Both the position numbers and the translations under genes were made by a program. Positions 8,696 through 17,475 of a stretch of DNA of 40,153 nt are shown here, in pieces. Location of the stretch: the NCBI GenBank assembly GCA_945874755.1, contig CAMCHR010000015.1, forward strand, positions 1 through 40,153. The letters are read 5' to 3'. Under the pieces are notes generated by a model. That model ran no database searches. It saw only the letters and a list, made by a program, of their open reading frames with translations, and was not told where the DNA came from. How positions within the stretch are numbered: position 1 is the stretch's first letter; every line of letters starts with the position of its first letter. Source of the DNA: Chitinophaga pinensis. Lineage in GTDB: Bacteria; Bacteroidota; Bacteroidia; Chitinophagales; Chitinophagaceae.

Positions 8696-8726
8696 CAAAC
8701 TTAGTCAAAATATTTTTATGTGTCAA
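8696..8726 (-). promoter_or_regulatory. Promoter of miaB
   Basis: On the minus strand TTG (8724-8726) is followed after 20 bases by TAAGTTTG (8696-8703), matching the Bacteroidota TTG-N17-23-TAnnTTTG promoter. Transcription would begin roughly 10 bases before the ATG at 8678, which fixes the start codon. Confidence 0.75.
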
Positions 8727-8859
8727 CTTGTCAGACAAAATTCCTAATCCTCTGATACACAAATGATTAAAATAAGACAGGATATATTGCATTATTTTTT
8801 ATATTAACCTAATAGTCAATCGATTATTGACTAGGGTGTATATTTATAAAAATTTGCAC

Positions 8860-9852
8860 ATGTTTAAAGGATTCATTTTATTGTTGACTGTTTTTTGTTT
8901 TTTTAGTGCGAATGCGCAAGAATTGGTGGTGGCAAAATTAAGATCGGAGACTTCGAGAAATATTAAAAAAGACACAGATACGGCTAACTGGAATTGGAAA
9001 CAAGGTGGTTTGTACAATTTAAATGTGGCACAAAGTTCATTGAGCAATTGGGCAGCTGGGGGAGATAACTTCAACATGACCATCAATAGCTATTTTAATT
9101 ATTTCGCTTACTATAAAAAAGAACGTCAAAGTTGGGATAATAACCTAGATGTGAATCTTGGATTTGTTCAATCCACATCACAAGGTGGTAGGAAGAATGA
9201 TGACCGATTGGATTTACTCAGTAAGTATGGCTATAAAATGGATACAGTGGGTAAATGGTTTCTCTCAGGTTTATTTAATTTCCGTTCTCAACTTTTTGAT
9301 GGATATAGTTTTAGTGGTACAAAAGCTACATTTACCTCTTCCTTGTTTGCGCCTGCCTATATGATTGTTTCTGCTGGTTTGGATTATAAGCCTGATAATA
9401 ATTTTTCACTCTTCTTTTCACCTTTAACATCTAGAACCACATTGGTTTTAAATAAAAAATTATCAAACCTTGGTAAATATGGCGTGGATTCAGGATCTAT
9501 GGTGAAACGAGAAACAGGTTTATTTGTTACTGTAAACTATAGCAAAGTCATTGCTACAAATATCAATTATAGGGGTCGTGCGGATTTTTTCTCCAATTAT
9601 TATGATAAGCCTGAGAATGTCAATTTTTATATGACCAATTTATTTACATTCAAGATTAACAAAAACTTCTCAGCAACCTATAGTTTGGATTTAATTTATG
9701 ATGATAAGATTCGAATTTTTGGTCCCCTCAAAAAATCACCAGGTTTACAAACCAAGAGCATTATAGGAATCGGTTATTTTAGAAGCCTTGCTATTAAGAA
9801 AAAATTGGTTGAAGCAAAGCCAAAGCCTGCAACATTAACAAGTGGCGAATAG
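8860..9852 (+). CDS. DUF3078 family outer-membrane-type protein
   Basis: From the ATG at 8860 the protein has 330 residues and starts with a signal peptide (MFKGFILLLTVFCFFSANAQ). The upstream TTG frame start at 8827 would lie in the promoter and spoil the signal peptide. The mature part contains the DUF3078 signature NVAQSSLSNWAAGGDNFNMT. It then has many alternating-hydrophobic segments with aromatic ends (for example WDNNLDVNLGFVQST, FSATYSLDLIYDDKI), as expected of an outer-membrane beta-barrel. No biochemical function is known to me for the family. It is transcribed away from miaB and converges on purK, with an 8-base gap. Confidence 0.85.
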   Translation: MFKGFILLLTVFCFFSANAQELVVAKLRSETSRNIKKDTDTANWNWKQGGLYNLNVAQSSLSNWAAGGDNFNMTINSYFNYFAYYKKERQSWDNNLDVNLGFVQSTSQGGRKNDDRLDLLSKYGYKMDTVGKWFLSGLFNFRSQLFDGYSFSGTKATFTSSLFAPAYMIVSAGLDYKPDNNFSLFFSPLTSRTTLVLNKKLSNLGKYGVDSGSMVKRETGLFVTVNYSKVIATNINYRGRADFFSNYYDKPENVNFYMTNLFTFKINKNFSATYSLDLIYDDKIRIFGPLKKSPGLQTKSIIGIGYFRSLAIKKKLVEAKPKPATLTSGE

Positions 9853-9860
9853 GCAATAAA

Positions 9861-10982
9861 CTATTTGCTAATGACTTTGAGGGTATGTTTGATTTTGTTT
9901 GCCTTATGTGTTAAGTCCATGTAGTCATTACTGATAATGGTGACATGTCCCATTTTCCTGCCAGGTTTTGTGGTGGTTTTACCATACAGGTGTACAAACA
10001 CATTGTCCATCTTCATCACATCTTCTAATCCCTCATACACCACATCACCAATATAGCCTTCTGCCCCTATCAAATTCACAATCGCACTTGGCATAATAGG
10101 TGCAGGATTTCCTAAAGGATAATCAAGCATAATTCTTAATAACATATCATATTGACTAGCATAATTGGCTTCAATGGTATGGTGTCCACTATTGTGCACT
10201 CTTGGTGCAGTTTCATTGACAAGGATATCTCCTTTTTGGTCTACAAATAACTCAATTGCAAAAAGACCTGGGCTATTTAAAGATTGAACCACTTTTCTTG
10301 CAATGGCTTCTGCTTTCCAAAGTTGCCTCTCTTCTATTTTTGCTGGACTTAATTGGTAGTCCAATAAATTATATACCGTATCAAAAATCATTTCGGCTGG
10401 AGGGAAGATGACTGTTTCACCTTTTGCATTCATGCCTACAATCAATGCCAATTCTTTTACAATATTTACTTTTTCTTCTAATACAGCAGGCGCATTAAAA
10501 CCCAATACAATGGCTTTTTCATCTTCAATTACCTGAACGCCCTTGCCATCATAACCGCCTTCTGCTAATTTATGAACTGCTGGTAATAGTCCTAGGTGTT
10601 GGCGAATTGCTTCTGCTGAATCGGTCACAACAAAATTGGAACTCGGAATTTCGTTAGCTGCATAAAACTGTTTTTGTGCAATTTTATTTTTAATGGTTCG
10701 AATAGCGGATGGGGTAGGATAAATTTTAACGCCTTCTTTTTCTAATTGTGTTAACGCATCCACATTGACTGCTTCGATCTCAATTGTCAATGCGTCTAAT
10801 TGTTTGCCAAATTGATACACCGTATCGTAATCTAAGATATCTCCTGCTGTAAAATGGTGGCATAAGTGCGCAGCTGGGCAGTTGGGATCCTTCTCTAATA
10901 CATAGGTCGTTAAATCATAATTCGCTGCTGCTTGTAAGAGCATCCTTCCCAATTGTCCACCGCCTAAAATACCTACCTTCAT
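9861..10982 (-). CDS. purK: 5-(carboxyamino)imidazole ribonucleotide synthase PurK
   Basis: This purine-synthesis enzyme carboxylates AIR to N5-CAIR using ATP and bicarbonate. The 373-residue protein has the N-terminal nucleotide-binding start MKVGILGGGQLGRMLLQAA. An ATP-grasp domain follows, with KLAEGGYDGKGV (about 157-168), the EEKVNIVKELALIVGMN strand (about 189-205) and ELFVDQKGDILVNETAPRVHNSGHHTIE (about 244-271), the characteristic PurK metal-binding and substrate region. Length is normal. PurE is not next to it. It is divergent from an ABC ATPase gene, with TATATTTG on the minus strand at 11002-11009 as its -7 box. Confidence 0.95.
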   Translation of the reverse strand: MKVGILGGGQLGRMLLQAAANYDLTTYVLEKDPNCPAAHLCHHFTAGDILDYDTVYQFGKQLDALTIEIEAVNVDALTQLEKEGVKIYPTPSAIRTIKNKIAQKQFYAANEIPSSNFVVTDSAEAIRQHLGLLPAVHKLAEGGYDGKGVQVIEDEKAIVLGFNAPAVLEEKVNIVKELALIVGMNAKGETVIFPPAEMIFDTVYNLLDYQLSPAKIEERQLWKAEAIARKVVQSLNSPGLFAIELFVDQKGDILVNETAPRVHNSGHHTIEANYASQYDMLLRIMLDYPLGNPAPIMPSAIVNLIGAEGYIGDVVYEGLEDVMKMDNVFVHLYGKTTTKPGRKMGHVTIISNDYMDLTHKANKIKHTLKVISK

Positions 10983-11001
10983 ATAACTGATTTTGATAGG
11001 G

Positions 11002-11029
11002 CAAATATAAGTTAGTTAGGTTATTTTTG
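11002..11029. promoter_or_regulatory. Divergent -7 boxes for purK and the ABC ATPase gene
   Basis: TATATTTG on the minus strand (11002-11009) faces purK. TATTTTTG on the plus strand (11022-11029) faces the ABC gene. Both match TAnnTTTG; clear -33 elements were not found. The TTG inside the plus box is the first codon of the over-extended ABC frame, which supports the ATG at 11057. Confidence 0.6.
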
Positions 11030-11056
11030 CTAAAGAACGATTTAATACAAGTATTC

Positions 11057-11818
11057 ATGAAAGAACCCATCATACAAGTGAAGGATTTAACCAAGTCCTA
11101 CGGCGACTTTGAAGCAGTTAGAGGCATTAGCTTTGACGTATATAAAGGAGAGATATTTGGTTTATTAGGACCGAATGGTGCTGGAAAATCAACCACTTTA
11201 GAAATCATTGAAACCCTAAGGCAAAAATCTGGAGGGACAGTCATCGTAGATGGGATGAATTTAGACACAGATCCGGAAGCCATTAAGAAAATCATTGGGG
11301 TACAATTACAGACTGCTGGATTTTACCCTAATTTGAATTTAACAGAACTCATTCAATTATTTGTTGGGTTGTATCAAATGGAGATGGATCCAATGGAACT
11401 ATTGGCTAAAGTAGATTTAGTAGATAAAGCAAAATCTAAGTTTAAGGAATTAAGTGGGGGACAGAAGCAAAGATTTTCAATTGCCACCACATTCATCAAT
11501 CGTCCAAAAATCATTTTCTTAGATGAGCCTACAACAGGTTTGGATCCCCAAGCAAGACGTAATCTTTGGGATTTGATTCAAGAAATAAGAAACAATGGCA
11601 CTACTGTTATTATTACAACACATTATATGGATGAAGCAGAAGTGCTTTGCGATAGAGTGGCAATTATTGATAGTGGTAAAATCATTGGCATCAATTCACC
11701 GAATCAATTGATAGATGAATTAGTAGAAAGTGGGTTTGAAAAAGAAAAAGAACTGAAGAAGGCAAATTTGGAAGATGTTTTTATCCATATGACAGGAAAA
11801 CAATTAAGAGAAGCATAA
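11057..11818 (+). CDS. ABC transporter ATP-binding protein (ABC-2/CcmA type)
   Basis: This is a 253-residue single ATPase domain. The Walker A is GLLGPNGAGKSTT (about residues 36-48), the signature is LSGGQKQRFSIATTF (about 137-151), the Walker B is IIFLDEPTTGLDPQARR, and the switch His is in TTHYMDEAEVLCDRV. This subgroup usually pairs with an ABC-2 permease for export of a drug, lipid or polysaccharide, or supports gliding-type machinery, so the substrate is unknown. No permease is adjacent; the next gene (7 bases on) encodes a DinB-fold enzyme. The ATG at 11057 is chosen because the upstream TTG overlaps the promoter box. Confidence 0.9.
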   Translation: MKEPIIQVKDLTKSYGDFEAVRGISFDVYKGEIFGLLGPNGAGKSTTLEIIETLRQKSGGTVIVDGMNLDTDPEAIKKIIGVQLQTAGFYPNLNLTELIQLFVGLYQMEMDPMELLAKVDLVDKAKSKFKELSGGQKQRFSIATTFINRPKIIFLDEPTTGLDPQARRNLWDLIQEIRNNGTTVIITTHYMDEAEVLCDRVAIIDSGKIIGINSPNQLIDELVESGFEKEKELKKANLEDVFIHMTGKQLREA

Positions 11819-11825
11819 ATTTAAT

Positions 11826-12356
11826 ATGATGACAACCGACCCCAAATATCCAATTGGTAAGTATGAATTGAAACCTTATTCAGACGCCACTAAAAAAGAA
11901 TGGATCAATGCATTAAGGCATTTGCCAACTGATGTCGAAATGGCCGTATTGAATTTAGATCAAGTACATTTAGAAACACCCTACAGAGAAGGCGGATGGA
12001 CAGTGCAACAACTAGTGCATCATATTGCAGACAGTCATATGAATGCCTTTGCAAGATTTAAATTAGGACTGACCGAAGAAGTGCCAACGATAAAAGCATA
12101 TGATGAAAACAAGTGGGTATCCATGGCAGATGCATTAGAGACTCCCATTAATTATTCTATGACCTTTTTACATGCATTGCATGAAAGATGGGCTAATTTA
12201 TTAGCGAGTTTAACCGAGGAACAATGGCAAAGAAAAATATTTCATCCTGGAAGAAATGCCGAAGTAAGTCTTTGGGATTTGTTTGCAGTGTATGCATGGC
12301 ATGGCAAACATCATGTGGCGCATATCACTACCTTAAGAGCAAATAAGGGATGGTAA
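11826..12356 (+). CDS. Bacillithiol transferase-like DinB-family protein (YfiT/BstA)
   Basis: The 176-residue four-helix DinB-fold protein matches B. subtilis YfiT/BstA along its length. It has YPIGKYELKP at the N-terminus, LETPYREGGWTVQQLVHHIADSHMN near 50-73, and YAWHGKHHVAHIT near 156-168. The metal-binding His triad is visible as H66, H159 and H163. Family members conjugate bacillithiol or a related low-molecular-weight thiol to electrophiles, acting in detoxification in the cytoplasm. Whether this organism makes bacillithiol cannot be told from the window. The gene follows the ABC ATPase by 7 bases and converges on folC with a 2-base gap. Confidence 0.88.
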   Translation: MMTTDPKYPIGKYELKPYSDATKKEWINALRHLPTDVEMAVLNLDQVHLETPYREGGWTVQQLVHHIADSHMNAFARFKLGLTEEVPTIKAYDENKWVSMADALETPINYSMTFLHALHERWANLLASLTEEQWQRKIFHPGRNAEVSLWDLFAVYAWHGKHHVAHITTLRANKGW

Positions 12357-12358
12357 TT

Positions 12359-13684
12359 TTATGAAAAATGAGTTCTGTCAACTTCGGCGACTAAAAATAC
12401 ACTGCCAATCACAAGAATCAAATCATTGTGGTTGGCATTTTTTATTGCGTCCTTTAAAGCAAGATTGACATCTTCGTACGAATGGCCATTTAATCCAATG
12501 ACTATTGCTTGTGCTGCTAATTCATTCACTGGCAATGCTCTGGGAATATGTGATTGTGTAAAATAATACAATGCATTTTTTGGAAGTAATTTTAGTACTG
12601 CTTGAACATCTTTGTCCTTCACCATCCCTGTGACAATATGTAATTGTGGATATTGCAAGGAAGCTAATTGTTCTAACAATGCATGCACGCCATGTTCGTT
12701 ATGCGCTACATCCAATATGACTCTTGGGCTGTCTTGAATGCATTCCCATCTGCCCATTAAGCCATTGTTTTTTTTAACCTGTGACAATGCTTTTATCACT
12801 TTACCTGCTGTGAGCTTCCATCCCATGGTCGAAAGTAATTGAGCAGCTACTAAGACTGCTTTTAAATTTTTAGCTTGGTATTTAGCAGGAAGATCGCATT
12901 CAATGGTGAAATTTTTTGGGAATAGTGGTGCGTCTAGTAAATGAATCAGGGGTTGGTTGAATTCAAATAAAGCATTTTGCCAATTATTTTGAAAGGATTT
13001 AAATTCAATAAAATTTTCTGCAAAATAAATAGGGGCATTTTCTGTGTTGGCTTTGTCTTCAAATACTTTTTTCGTAGCAGTAACAATTGCGCCTATCACA
13101 ACTGGGGTATCCTTTTTAATGATACCAGCTTTCTCCGATGCAATGGCTTCTAAAGTATTTCCAAGTAAAGCCATATGGTCAAATCCAATATTGGTAATAA
13201 TAGATAGTTCTGGCTCAATCACATTGGTACTGTCTAACCTACCACCTAAGCCCGTTTCAATAATGGCGATATCTACTTTTTCTTGTACAAAATAATCGAA
13301 GGCCATGCCTACCGTAATTTCAAAAAAAGAAGGCTCTATTTTTTCAATACAAGGTTTTATTTTATTGGTAAACTCAATTACAAAATCTTGACTACACATT
13401 TGTCCATTGACTTTGATACGTTCTCTAAAATCATATAAGTGAGGCGAAGTGTACAATCCGGTTTTATATCCCGCTTCTTGAAAAATGGAAGCAAGCATAT
13501 GACTGGTGGAACCTTTGCCATTGGTGCCTGCAATATGAATGGTTTTGATTTTTTTTTCTGGATGGCCAAGAAATTTACAAATCGCAATGGTATTGTCTAA
13601 ATTCGGTTTGATGGCAGCAGCACCAATCCTACTAAACATGGGGAGTCTAGTGTATAAATAGTCAATCGTTTCTTGATACCGCAT
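12359..13684 (-). CDS. folC: Dihydrofolate synthase / folylpolyglutamate synthase FolC
   Basis: This enzyme joins glutamate to dihydropteroate and to tetrahydrofolates, using ATP. The 441-residue protein is a Mur-ligase relative with P-loop GTNGKGST (residues 53-60) followed by SHMLASIFQEAGYKTGLYTSPHL. ETGLGGRLDSTNVI near 142-155 and GFDHMALLGNTLEAIASEKAGI near 168-190 are both FolC signatures, and LDVAHNEHG near 325 is in the C-terminal domain. It is the last gene of the minus-strand run starting at 18030 and lies 14 bases after the TonB-like gene. Confidence 0.94.
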   Translation of the reverse strand: MRYQETIDYLYTRLPMFSRIGAAAIKPNLDNTIAICKFLGHPEKKIKTIHIAGTNGKGSTSHMLASIFQEAGYKTGLYTSPHLYDFRERIKVNGQMCSQDFVIEFTNKIKPCIEKIEPSFFEITVGMAFDYFVQEKVDIAIIETGLGGRLDSTNVIEPELSIITNIGFDHMALLGNTLEAIASEKAGIIKKDTPVVIGAIVTATKKVFEDKANTENAPIYFAENFIEFKSFQNNWQNALFEFNQPLIHLLDAPLFPKNFTIECDLPAKYQAKNLKAVLVAAQLLSTMGWKLTAGKVIKALSQVKKNNGLMGRWECIQDSPRVILDVAHNEHGVHALLEQLASLQYPQLHIVTGMVKDKDVQAVLKLLPKNALYYFTQSHIPRALPVNELAAQAIVIGLNGHSYEDVNLALKDAIKNANHNDLILVIGSVFLVAEVDRTHFS

Positions 13685-13698
13685 AGCAATTGGTTGGC

Positions 13699-14475
13699 TT
13701 ATTGGAGGTCGAATTTGAATTTCACAGTTACTGTAGAACTATGATCAGCCGAATTGAAACTAATTTTTGTTAAGTATTCTTTAATTGCGCTTTTGTATTT
13801 TGGGTCATTAGAGGAAGAGCCTCTTGTAATTTGAATGAACCTGCCCACACCATTTGGATTGACTTCGATCTCTGCATAGATTGTTGCAGGAGGCACATCT
13901 CCTTTGAATGAATAGGTCTTTGTAACGCTGCGGTCGCCTTTGGTTACAAAAGGTCCGCTACTACCAGTATAGGCTTTCCCATTAATGGAGCCATTTTCAA
14001 CACCTTGATCTCCTTTGCCTCCAGCTATGCCTTGGTCTTTCACATTATTATAACTGTCTTGATTATTTCCACCAGCTCCGTTTCCACCCGCATATTTTCC
14101 CATTAAAGCTTTAGGCTTAGCAGGGATAGGCACTGGATTATTTTTTGTGGTATTTTTTACTTTGCCAGAACGAATGGCTTCGTCATTGGCATCATTGGAA
14201 ACAGCATTTATTTTTGAAGCCACACTGGATGCTGCTTTTGTTTTATTTGCACCTTTTTCAGGAGCAGGCGCTGCTTTACTCATTGGAGGAATCTCCCCAG
14301 CACCAGTATTGCTATTGCCTAAGTTCACCTCCATATATTCAGGCAAGGGGGGAACCACTGTAGGGTTAGGTTCCTGAAATTTTGAAACAAAAAAGATCAG
14401 TGAAAGCGCAAAGCAAATCACCCCTGTATACACAGCAGCTTTAATATTCTTTTCTTGTTCAAAACTCAATTGCAT
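13699..14475 (-). CDS. TonB-like energy transducer protein
   Basis: The 258-residue protein has one N-terminal membrane helix (about residues 13-31) followed by a periplasmic Pro/Lys/Ala/Asn/Gly-rich spacer (35-185). This begins with PPLPEYMEVNLGNSNTGAGE, a start typical of Bacteroidota TonB-like proteins. The last 70 residues (YSFKGDVPPATIYAEIEVNPNGVGRFIQITRGSSSND to KFKFDLQ) resemble the small alpha/beta TonB C-terminal domain. TonB transmits proton-motive force from ExbBD to outer-membrane receptors. In related genomes a protein like this often follows exbB/exbD and precedes folC. Here folC is present, but two transporter genes stand where exbBD would be. Confidence 0.72.
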   Translation of the reverse strand: MQLSFEQEKNIKAAVYTGVICFALSLIFFVSKFQEPNPTVVPPLPEYMEVNLGNSNTGAGEIPPMSKAAPAPEKGANKTKAASSVASKINAVSNDANDEAIRSGKVKNTTKNNPVPIPAKPKALMGKYAGGNGAGGNNQDSYNNVKDQGIAGGKGDQGVENGSINGKAYTGSSGPFVTKGDRSVTKTYSFKGDVPPATIYAEIEVNPNGVGRFIQITRGSSSNDPKYKSAIKEYLTKISFNSADHSSTVTVKFKFDLQ

Positions 14476-14484
14476 TGTTTAAAA

Positions 14485-15249
14485 TTAATGGAAAAAAACG
14501 TCATATCCCAATCTTAGCAAGGTGGCTACGATCACTATTAAGAAAATTTTACGAATAAATTGGTTACCCTTCTTTAAAGCCATTCTAGAACCAAAAAATC
14601 CACCAGTAGCATTACATATAGACATGGGGATGGCCACTGGCCAAAGTATCACGCCCTTGCCTATAAATAAGATCAATGAGCCAAGATTGGTAGAGAGGTT
14701 TACGATTTTCGCATGTGCACTTGCTTGCATAAAATCGTATCCTAAAATTGCAATAAAAGCCAATACAAATAAACTTCCTGCGCCAGGTCCAATAAATCCA
14801 TCATAAAAACCAATGACTAGGCAAATTAGGATACCTTTTAGCATAGGAAATTGAATGTCATCCTTCTGCACCGATTGTCCAAGGTCTTTTTTTGTAAAAG
14901 TGTAAATCGCCAATACAAGTAATACAAAAAAGAGTACTGGCTTCATAAACTGACTACTCATTCTAGTTAGTAATAAAGAACCAGAAAAAGCTGCTGTAAA
15001 TGCAATGCTGGTAAATAAGAGTATTCTTAAAAATGGAATTTTTACCCTTTGTAAATATTGATAGGTAGCAAAACAGGTTCCAATGAAAGAAGGTACTTTA
15101 AGTGTGCCAATGACTGTTGATACTGCTTGCGTCGGCATCATAATCAATCCCGCAGGAACTTGTATCAAGCCACCACCGCCTACCACCGCATCCACATAGC
15201 CAGCTAAAAAGGCAATCAAGCATAAAAACAGAATCGTACTAAGCGCCAT
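14485..15249 (-). CDS. TSUP (TauE/SafE) family anion transporter
   Basis: The 254-residue protein has about eight hydrophobic helices. Two TauE/SafE half-repeats are visible: LAGYVDAVVGGGGLIQVPAGL (about residues 15-35) and GFYDGFIGPGAGSLFVLAFI (about 147-166), both with the Gly-rich family motif. Relatives export or import sulfite, sulfoacetate and other small anions; the substrate here is not predictable. Its start overlaps the end of the EamA gene by 11 bases, so translation is probably coupled. Confidence 0.9.
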   Translation of the reverse strand: MALSTILFLCLIAFLAGYVDAVVGGGGLIQVPAGLIMMPTQAVSTVIGTLKVPSFIGTCFATYQYLQRVKIPFLRILLFTSIAFTAAFSGSLLLTRMSSQFMKPVLFFVLLVLAIYTFTKKDLGQSVQKDDIQFPMLKGILICLVIGFYDGFIGPGAGSLFVLAFIAILGYDFMQASAHAKIVNLSTNLGSLILFIGKGVILWPVAIPMSICNATGGFFGSRMALKKGNQFIRKIFLIVIVATLLRLGYDVFFH

Positions 15250-16159
15250 GTTTTATTTTTGAAGGCCAGGTGTTAATGACTATTCCAGAAATAATAATCA
15301 CACCACTAATGATTTGAAAAATTGTAAACTGTTCATTCAAAATAAAGAGCGCTTCAATGGAACTTAGGAAGGGTATTAAAGTGCCAAATAAGGCAGTCTT
15401 TGCCGATCCCATTCTGTGAATGGCATTATTCCATAATAAATAAGCGATTGTTGAGTTGCCGATTCCTAAATATAAAATAATCAACAAAAACTGTTTGTTA
15501 AAATGAACCGGTTGGATATAATTCATTTCATAAATTGCAAATGGGCATAATAAAATAGTACCTATCGCAAAAAGTACAAGTAAAAAACTATTGTTTGAAA
15601 TACCAATTGGTTTTTTACGAACAAATACATTGTAAGTTCCAAAACATATTCCAGCACCAATCATCCATAAATCACCTATCGCAATTTTAAAATGCAGCAA
15701 GGTGTTAAGATCACCTTTACTTAATAAAACTAAAATCCCTATAATGCCTAAGATAATCCCTGCGATACTTTTCCAATTCAATTTTTCTTGCACTAGCCAT
15801 GCTGCAAGTAAAGTAGCAACAATTGGATGAATCGTTGATCCAAACAATGCCATATTGATGGCTGTGGTGGAATGTCCAGCTTGGTAGATCATGGTATTAT
15901 ATAATGCAACACCCACCAGTGCCATCCAGAAAAAGTAACTAAAATTGTTTTTGAACAATTGCTTTTCTCTTTTGAAATTATTGATCGCAAAAGGAAGCAT
16001 GGTAATGGTTGCAATAGACCATCTAAAAAATGCAAGACTAATTGGGCCAGCCATTTGAATTGCATACCTAGAAACAATAAAATTTCCAGACCATATAACA
16101 CATGCAGTAATGGCAAGTATCGTGCCTATTTGTAATTCTTTGTTGTAATGTCTTTTCAA
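15239..16159 (-). CDS. EamA/DMT-superfamily transporter
   Basis: The 306-residue inner-membrane protein has ten predicted helices in two EamA repeats. The first starts at residue 12 (GTILAITACVIWSGNFIVSRYAI) and the second near residue 158 (IAIGDLWMIGAGICFGTYNVFVRK). The family exports or takes up amino acids, nucleobases or other metabolites by drug/metabolite exchange. The substrate cannot be inferred. It sits 12 bases after the radical SAM gene and overlaps the TSUP gene, so the two transporters are probably coexpressed. Confidence 0.9.
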   Translation of the reverse strand: MKRHYNKELQIGTILAITACVIWSGNFIVSRYAIQMAGPISLAFFRWSIATITMLPFAINNFKREKQLFKNNFSYFFWMALVGVALYNTMIYQAGHSTTAINMALFGSTIHPIVATLLAAWLVQEKLNWKSIAGIILGIIGILVLLSKGDLNTLLHFKIAIGDLWMIGAGICFGTYNVFVRKKPIGISNNSFLLVLFAIGTILLCPFAIYEMNYIQPVHFNKQFLLIILYLGIGNSTIAYLLWNNAIHRMGSAKTALFGTLIPFLSSIEALFILNEQFTIFQIISGVIIISGIVINTWPSKIKHGA

Positions 16160-16171
16160 AATTGATCCATA

Positions 16172-17473
16172 TTAATGATGTGCAAATTCAGTCGTATAAT
16201 CTCCTTGGATTCTTTCTATTGGAGGATTAAAATAACCGAATTTTAAATCAGGAAATTCTTCTCTAATTAATTCCATCATTTGTTTCACACCCATGATCTC
16301 TCCTGGTTCTGTCACGCCAATTTTGCCTAGGTACCAATCTGGATCGATATTGAAATTACGCCATTGAATCATTTTTAATCCAGTGTCTTTGATCAATTGT
16401 CTTAGTGCTTCGTATTCCGCAACAGTATCCGTCATGCCAGGGAACACAAAATAATTAATACTCGTCCATTTGCCTGCAGCAGTCATCACTTTTAAACTTT
16501 CAACAATATCTTGGAAGGTGTAATTATTTGGACGATAGTAAGCATTGTAAATTTCAGGTCTAGCAGAATTGGTACTCACTCTTAAACTATCCAAACCAAC
16601 AGCAGCCAATTCAGCTACTGCTTTTGGATTAGAGCCATTTGAATTAATATTGATACTGCCTTTGTCCGTATGTTTTCTAATCTCAATAATTGCTTCTTTA
16701 ATGGTCTCCCACATTAACAATGGTTCACCCTCGCAACCTTGTCCAAAACTTACAATTGGAAAAGGTGCAGACATTAAATGTGGTACTGTATATTCTACCA
16801 CTTCGGCAGCTGTAGGTTTAAATGATAAACGCTCTTGGTTGGAAACAATTTCTTCCTCGATTGGTTGGAACGAAATGCAACCAATACAATTCGCATTACA
16901 AGCAGGTGAAATAGGAATGGGGCATTCCCATCTTCCCATGGCAAAATTTCTTGCAGCAGGACAATGATAGGTCATACAACAGTTTTGCATCAAATGCTGC
17001 ACCAATCTATTTTCACTGTATGTTTTTAATAAATGTGCTGTTCCATACTCAATTGTTTCTTGATCGTATCCTTCAGCATCCTGGCGAATATCTTGTTCGA
17101 TTCTAACAGCAGGCACATAATTAATGCCATCTAACCAACCCACAGCGGTATAACAAAATAAGGGTAACAATGGGGCTTCTGGCAAAGACTCATAAGCGGC
17201 AATATACAATCCAGTATGCGCAGGAGGGATGAAAGCAGCGACTGCCCATCCTTTTTCACATAAACGCATTTCACCACTATCTACATCAATGCCAATTCCT
17301 CTTCTGCCAGGTAATTCATATAAGCTTCCACCTTCTGGTAAGGGGATCCAATCTTCCTCCGGAATGGGATAGGCGTCCCATCCAGCCCTGCCTACTACAA
17401 ATAAGGATTCATCTTCAAAGATGTTGCCTTCGCCGTCTGAATACAATAAATAAGGGGACTCAGTTAATGCCAT
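16172..17473 (-). CDS. Radical SAM protein with cysteine-rich N-terminal extension
   Basis: The 433-residue protein has the radical SAM signature CNANCIGC (C192, C196, C199) unusually far from the N-terminus. SFGQGCEGEPLL (about residue 243) and NINSNGSNPKAVAEL follow, consistent with the TIM-barrel core. The first 185 residues lack a domain I recognise. They hold VGRAGWDAYPIPEEDW and, just before the core, four further cysteines (C165, C166, C171, C184) that could bind metal. The enzyme should reductively cleave SAM, but the substrate is unknown. It lies 2 bases after a small membrane-protein gene and 12 bases before EamA. A SPASM-type auxiliary cluster at the C-terminus is not seen. Confidence 0.85.
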   Translation of the reverse strand: MALTESPYLLYSDGEGNIFEDESLFVVGRAGWDAYPIPEEDWIPLPEGGSLYELPGRRGIGIDVDSGEMRLCEKGWAVAAFIPPAHTGLYIAAYESLPEAPLLPLFCYTAVGWLDGINYVPAVRIEQDIRQDAEGYDQETIEYGTAHLLKTYSENRLVQHLMQNCCMTYHCPAARNFAMGRWECPIPISPACNANCIGCISFQPIEEEIVSNQERLSFKPTAAEVVEYTVPHLMSAPFPIVSFGQGCEGEPLLMWETIKEAIIEIRKHTDKGSININSNGSNPKAVAELAAVGLDSLRVSTNSARPEIYNAYYRPNNYTFQDIVESLKVMTAAGKWTSINYFVFPGMTDTVAEYEALRQLIKDTGLKMIQWRNFNIDPDWYLGKIGVTEPGEIMGVKQMMELIREEFPDLKFGYFNPPIERIQGDYTTEFAHH

Positions 17474-17475
17474 AG

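Noticed and set aside
8679..8792. N-terminal extension of MiaB
   Set aside because: The 38 extra residues are not family-like and the miaB promoter lies within that stretch.
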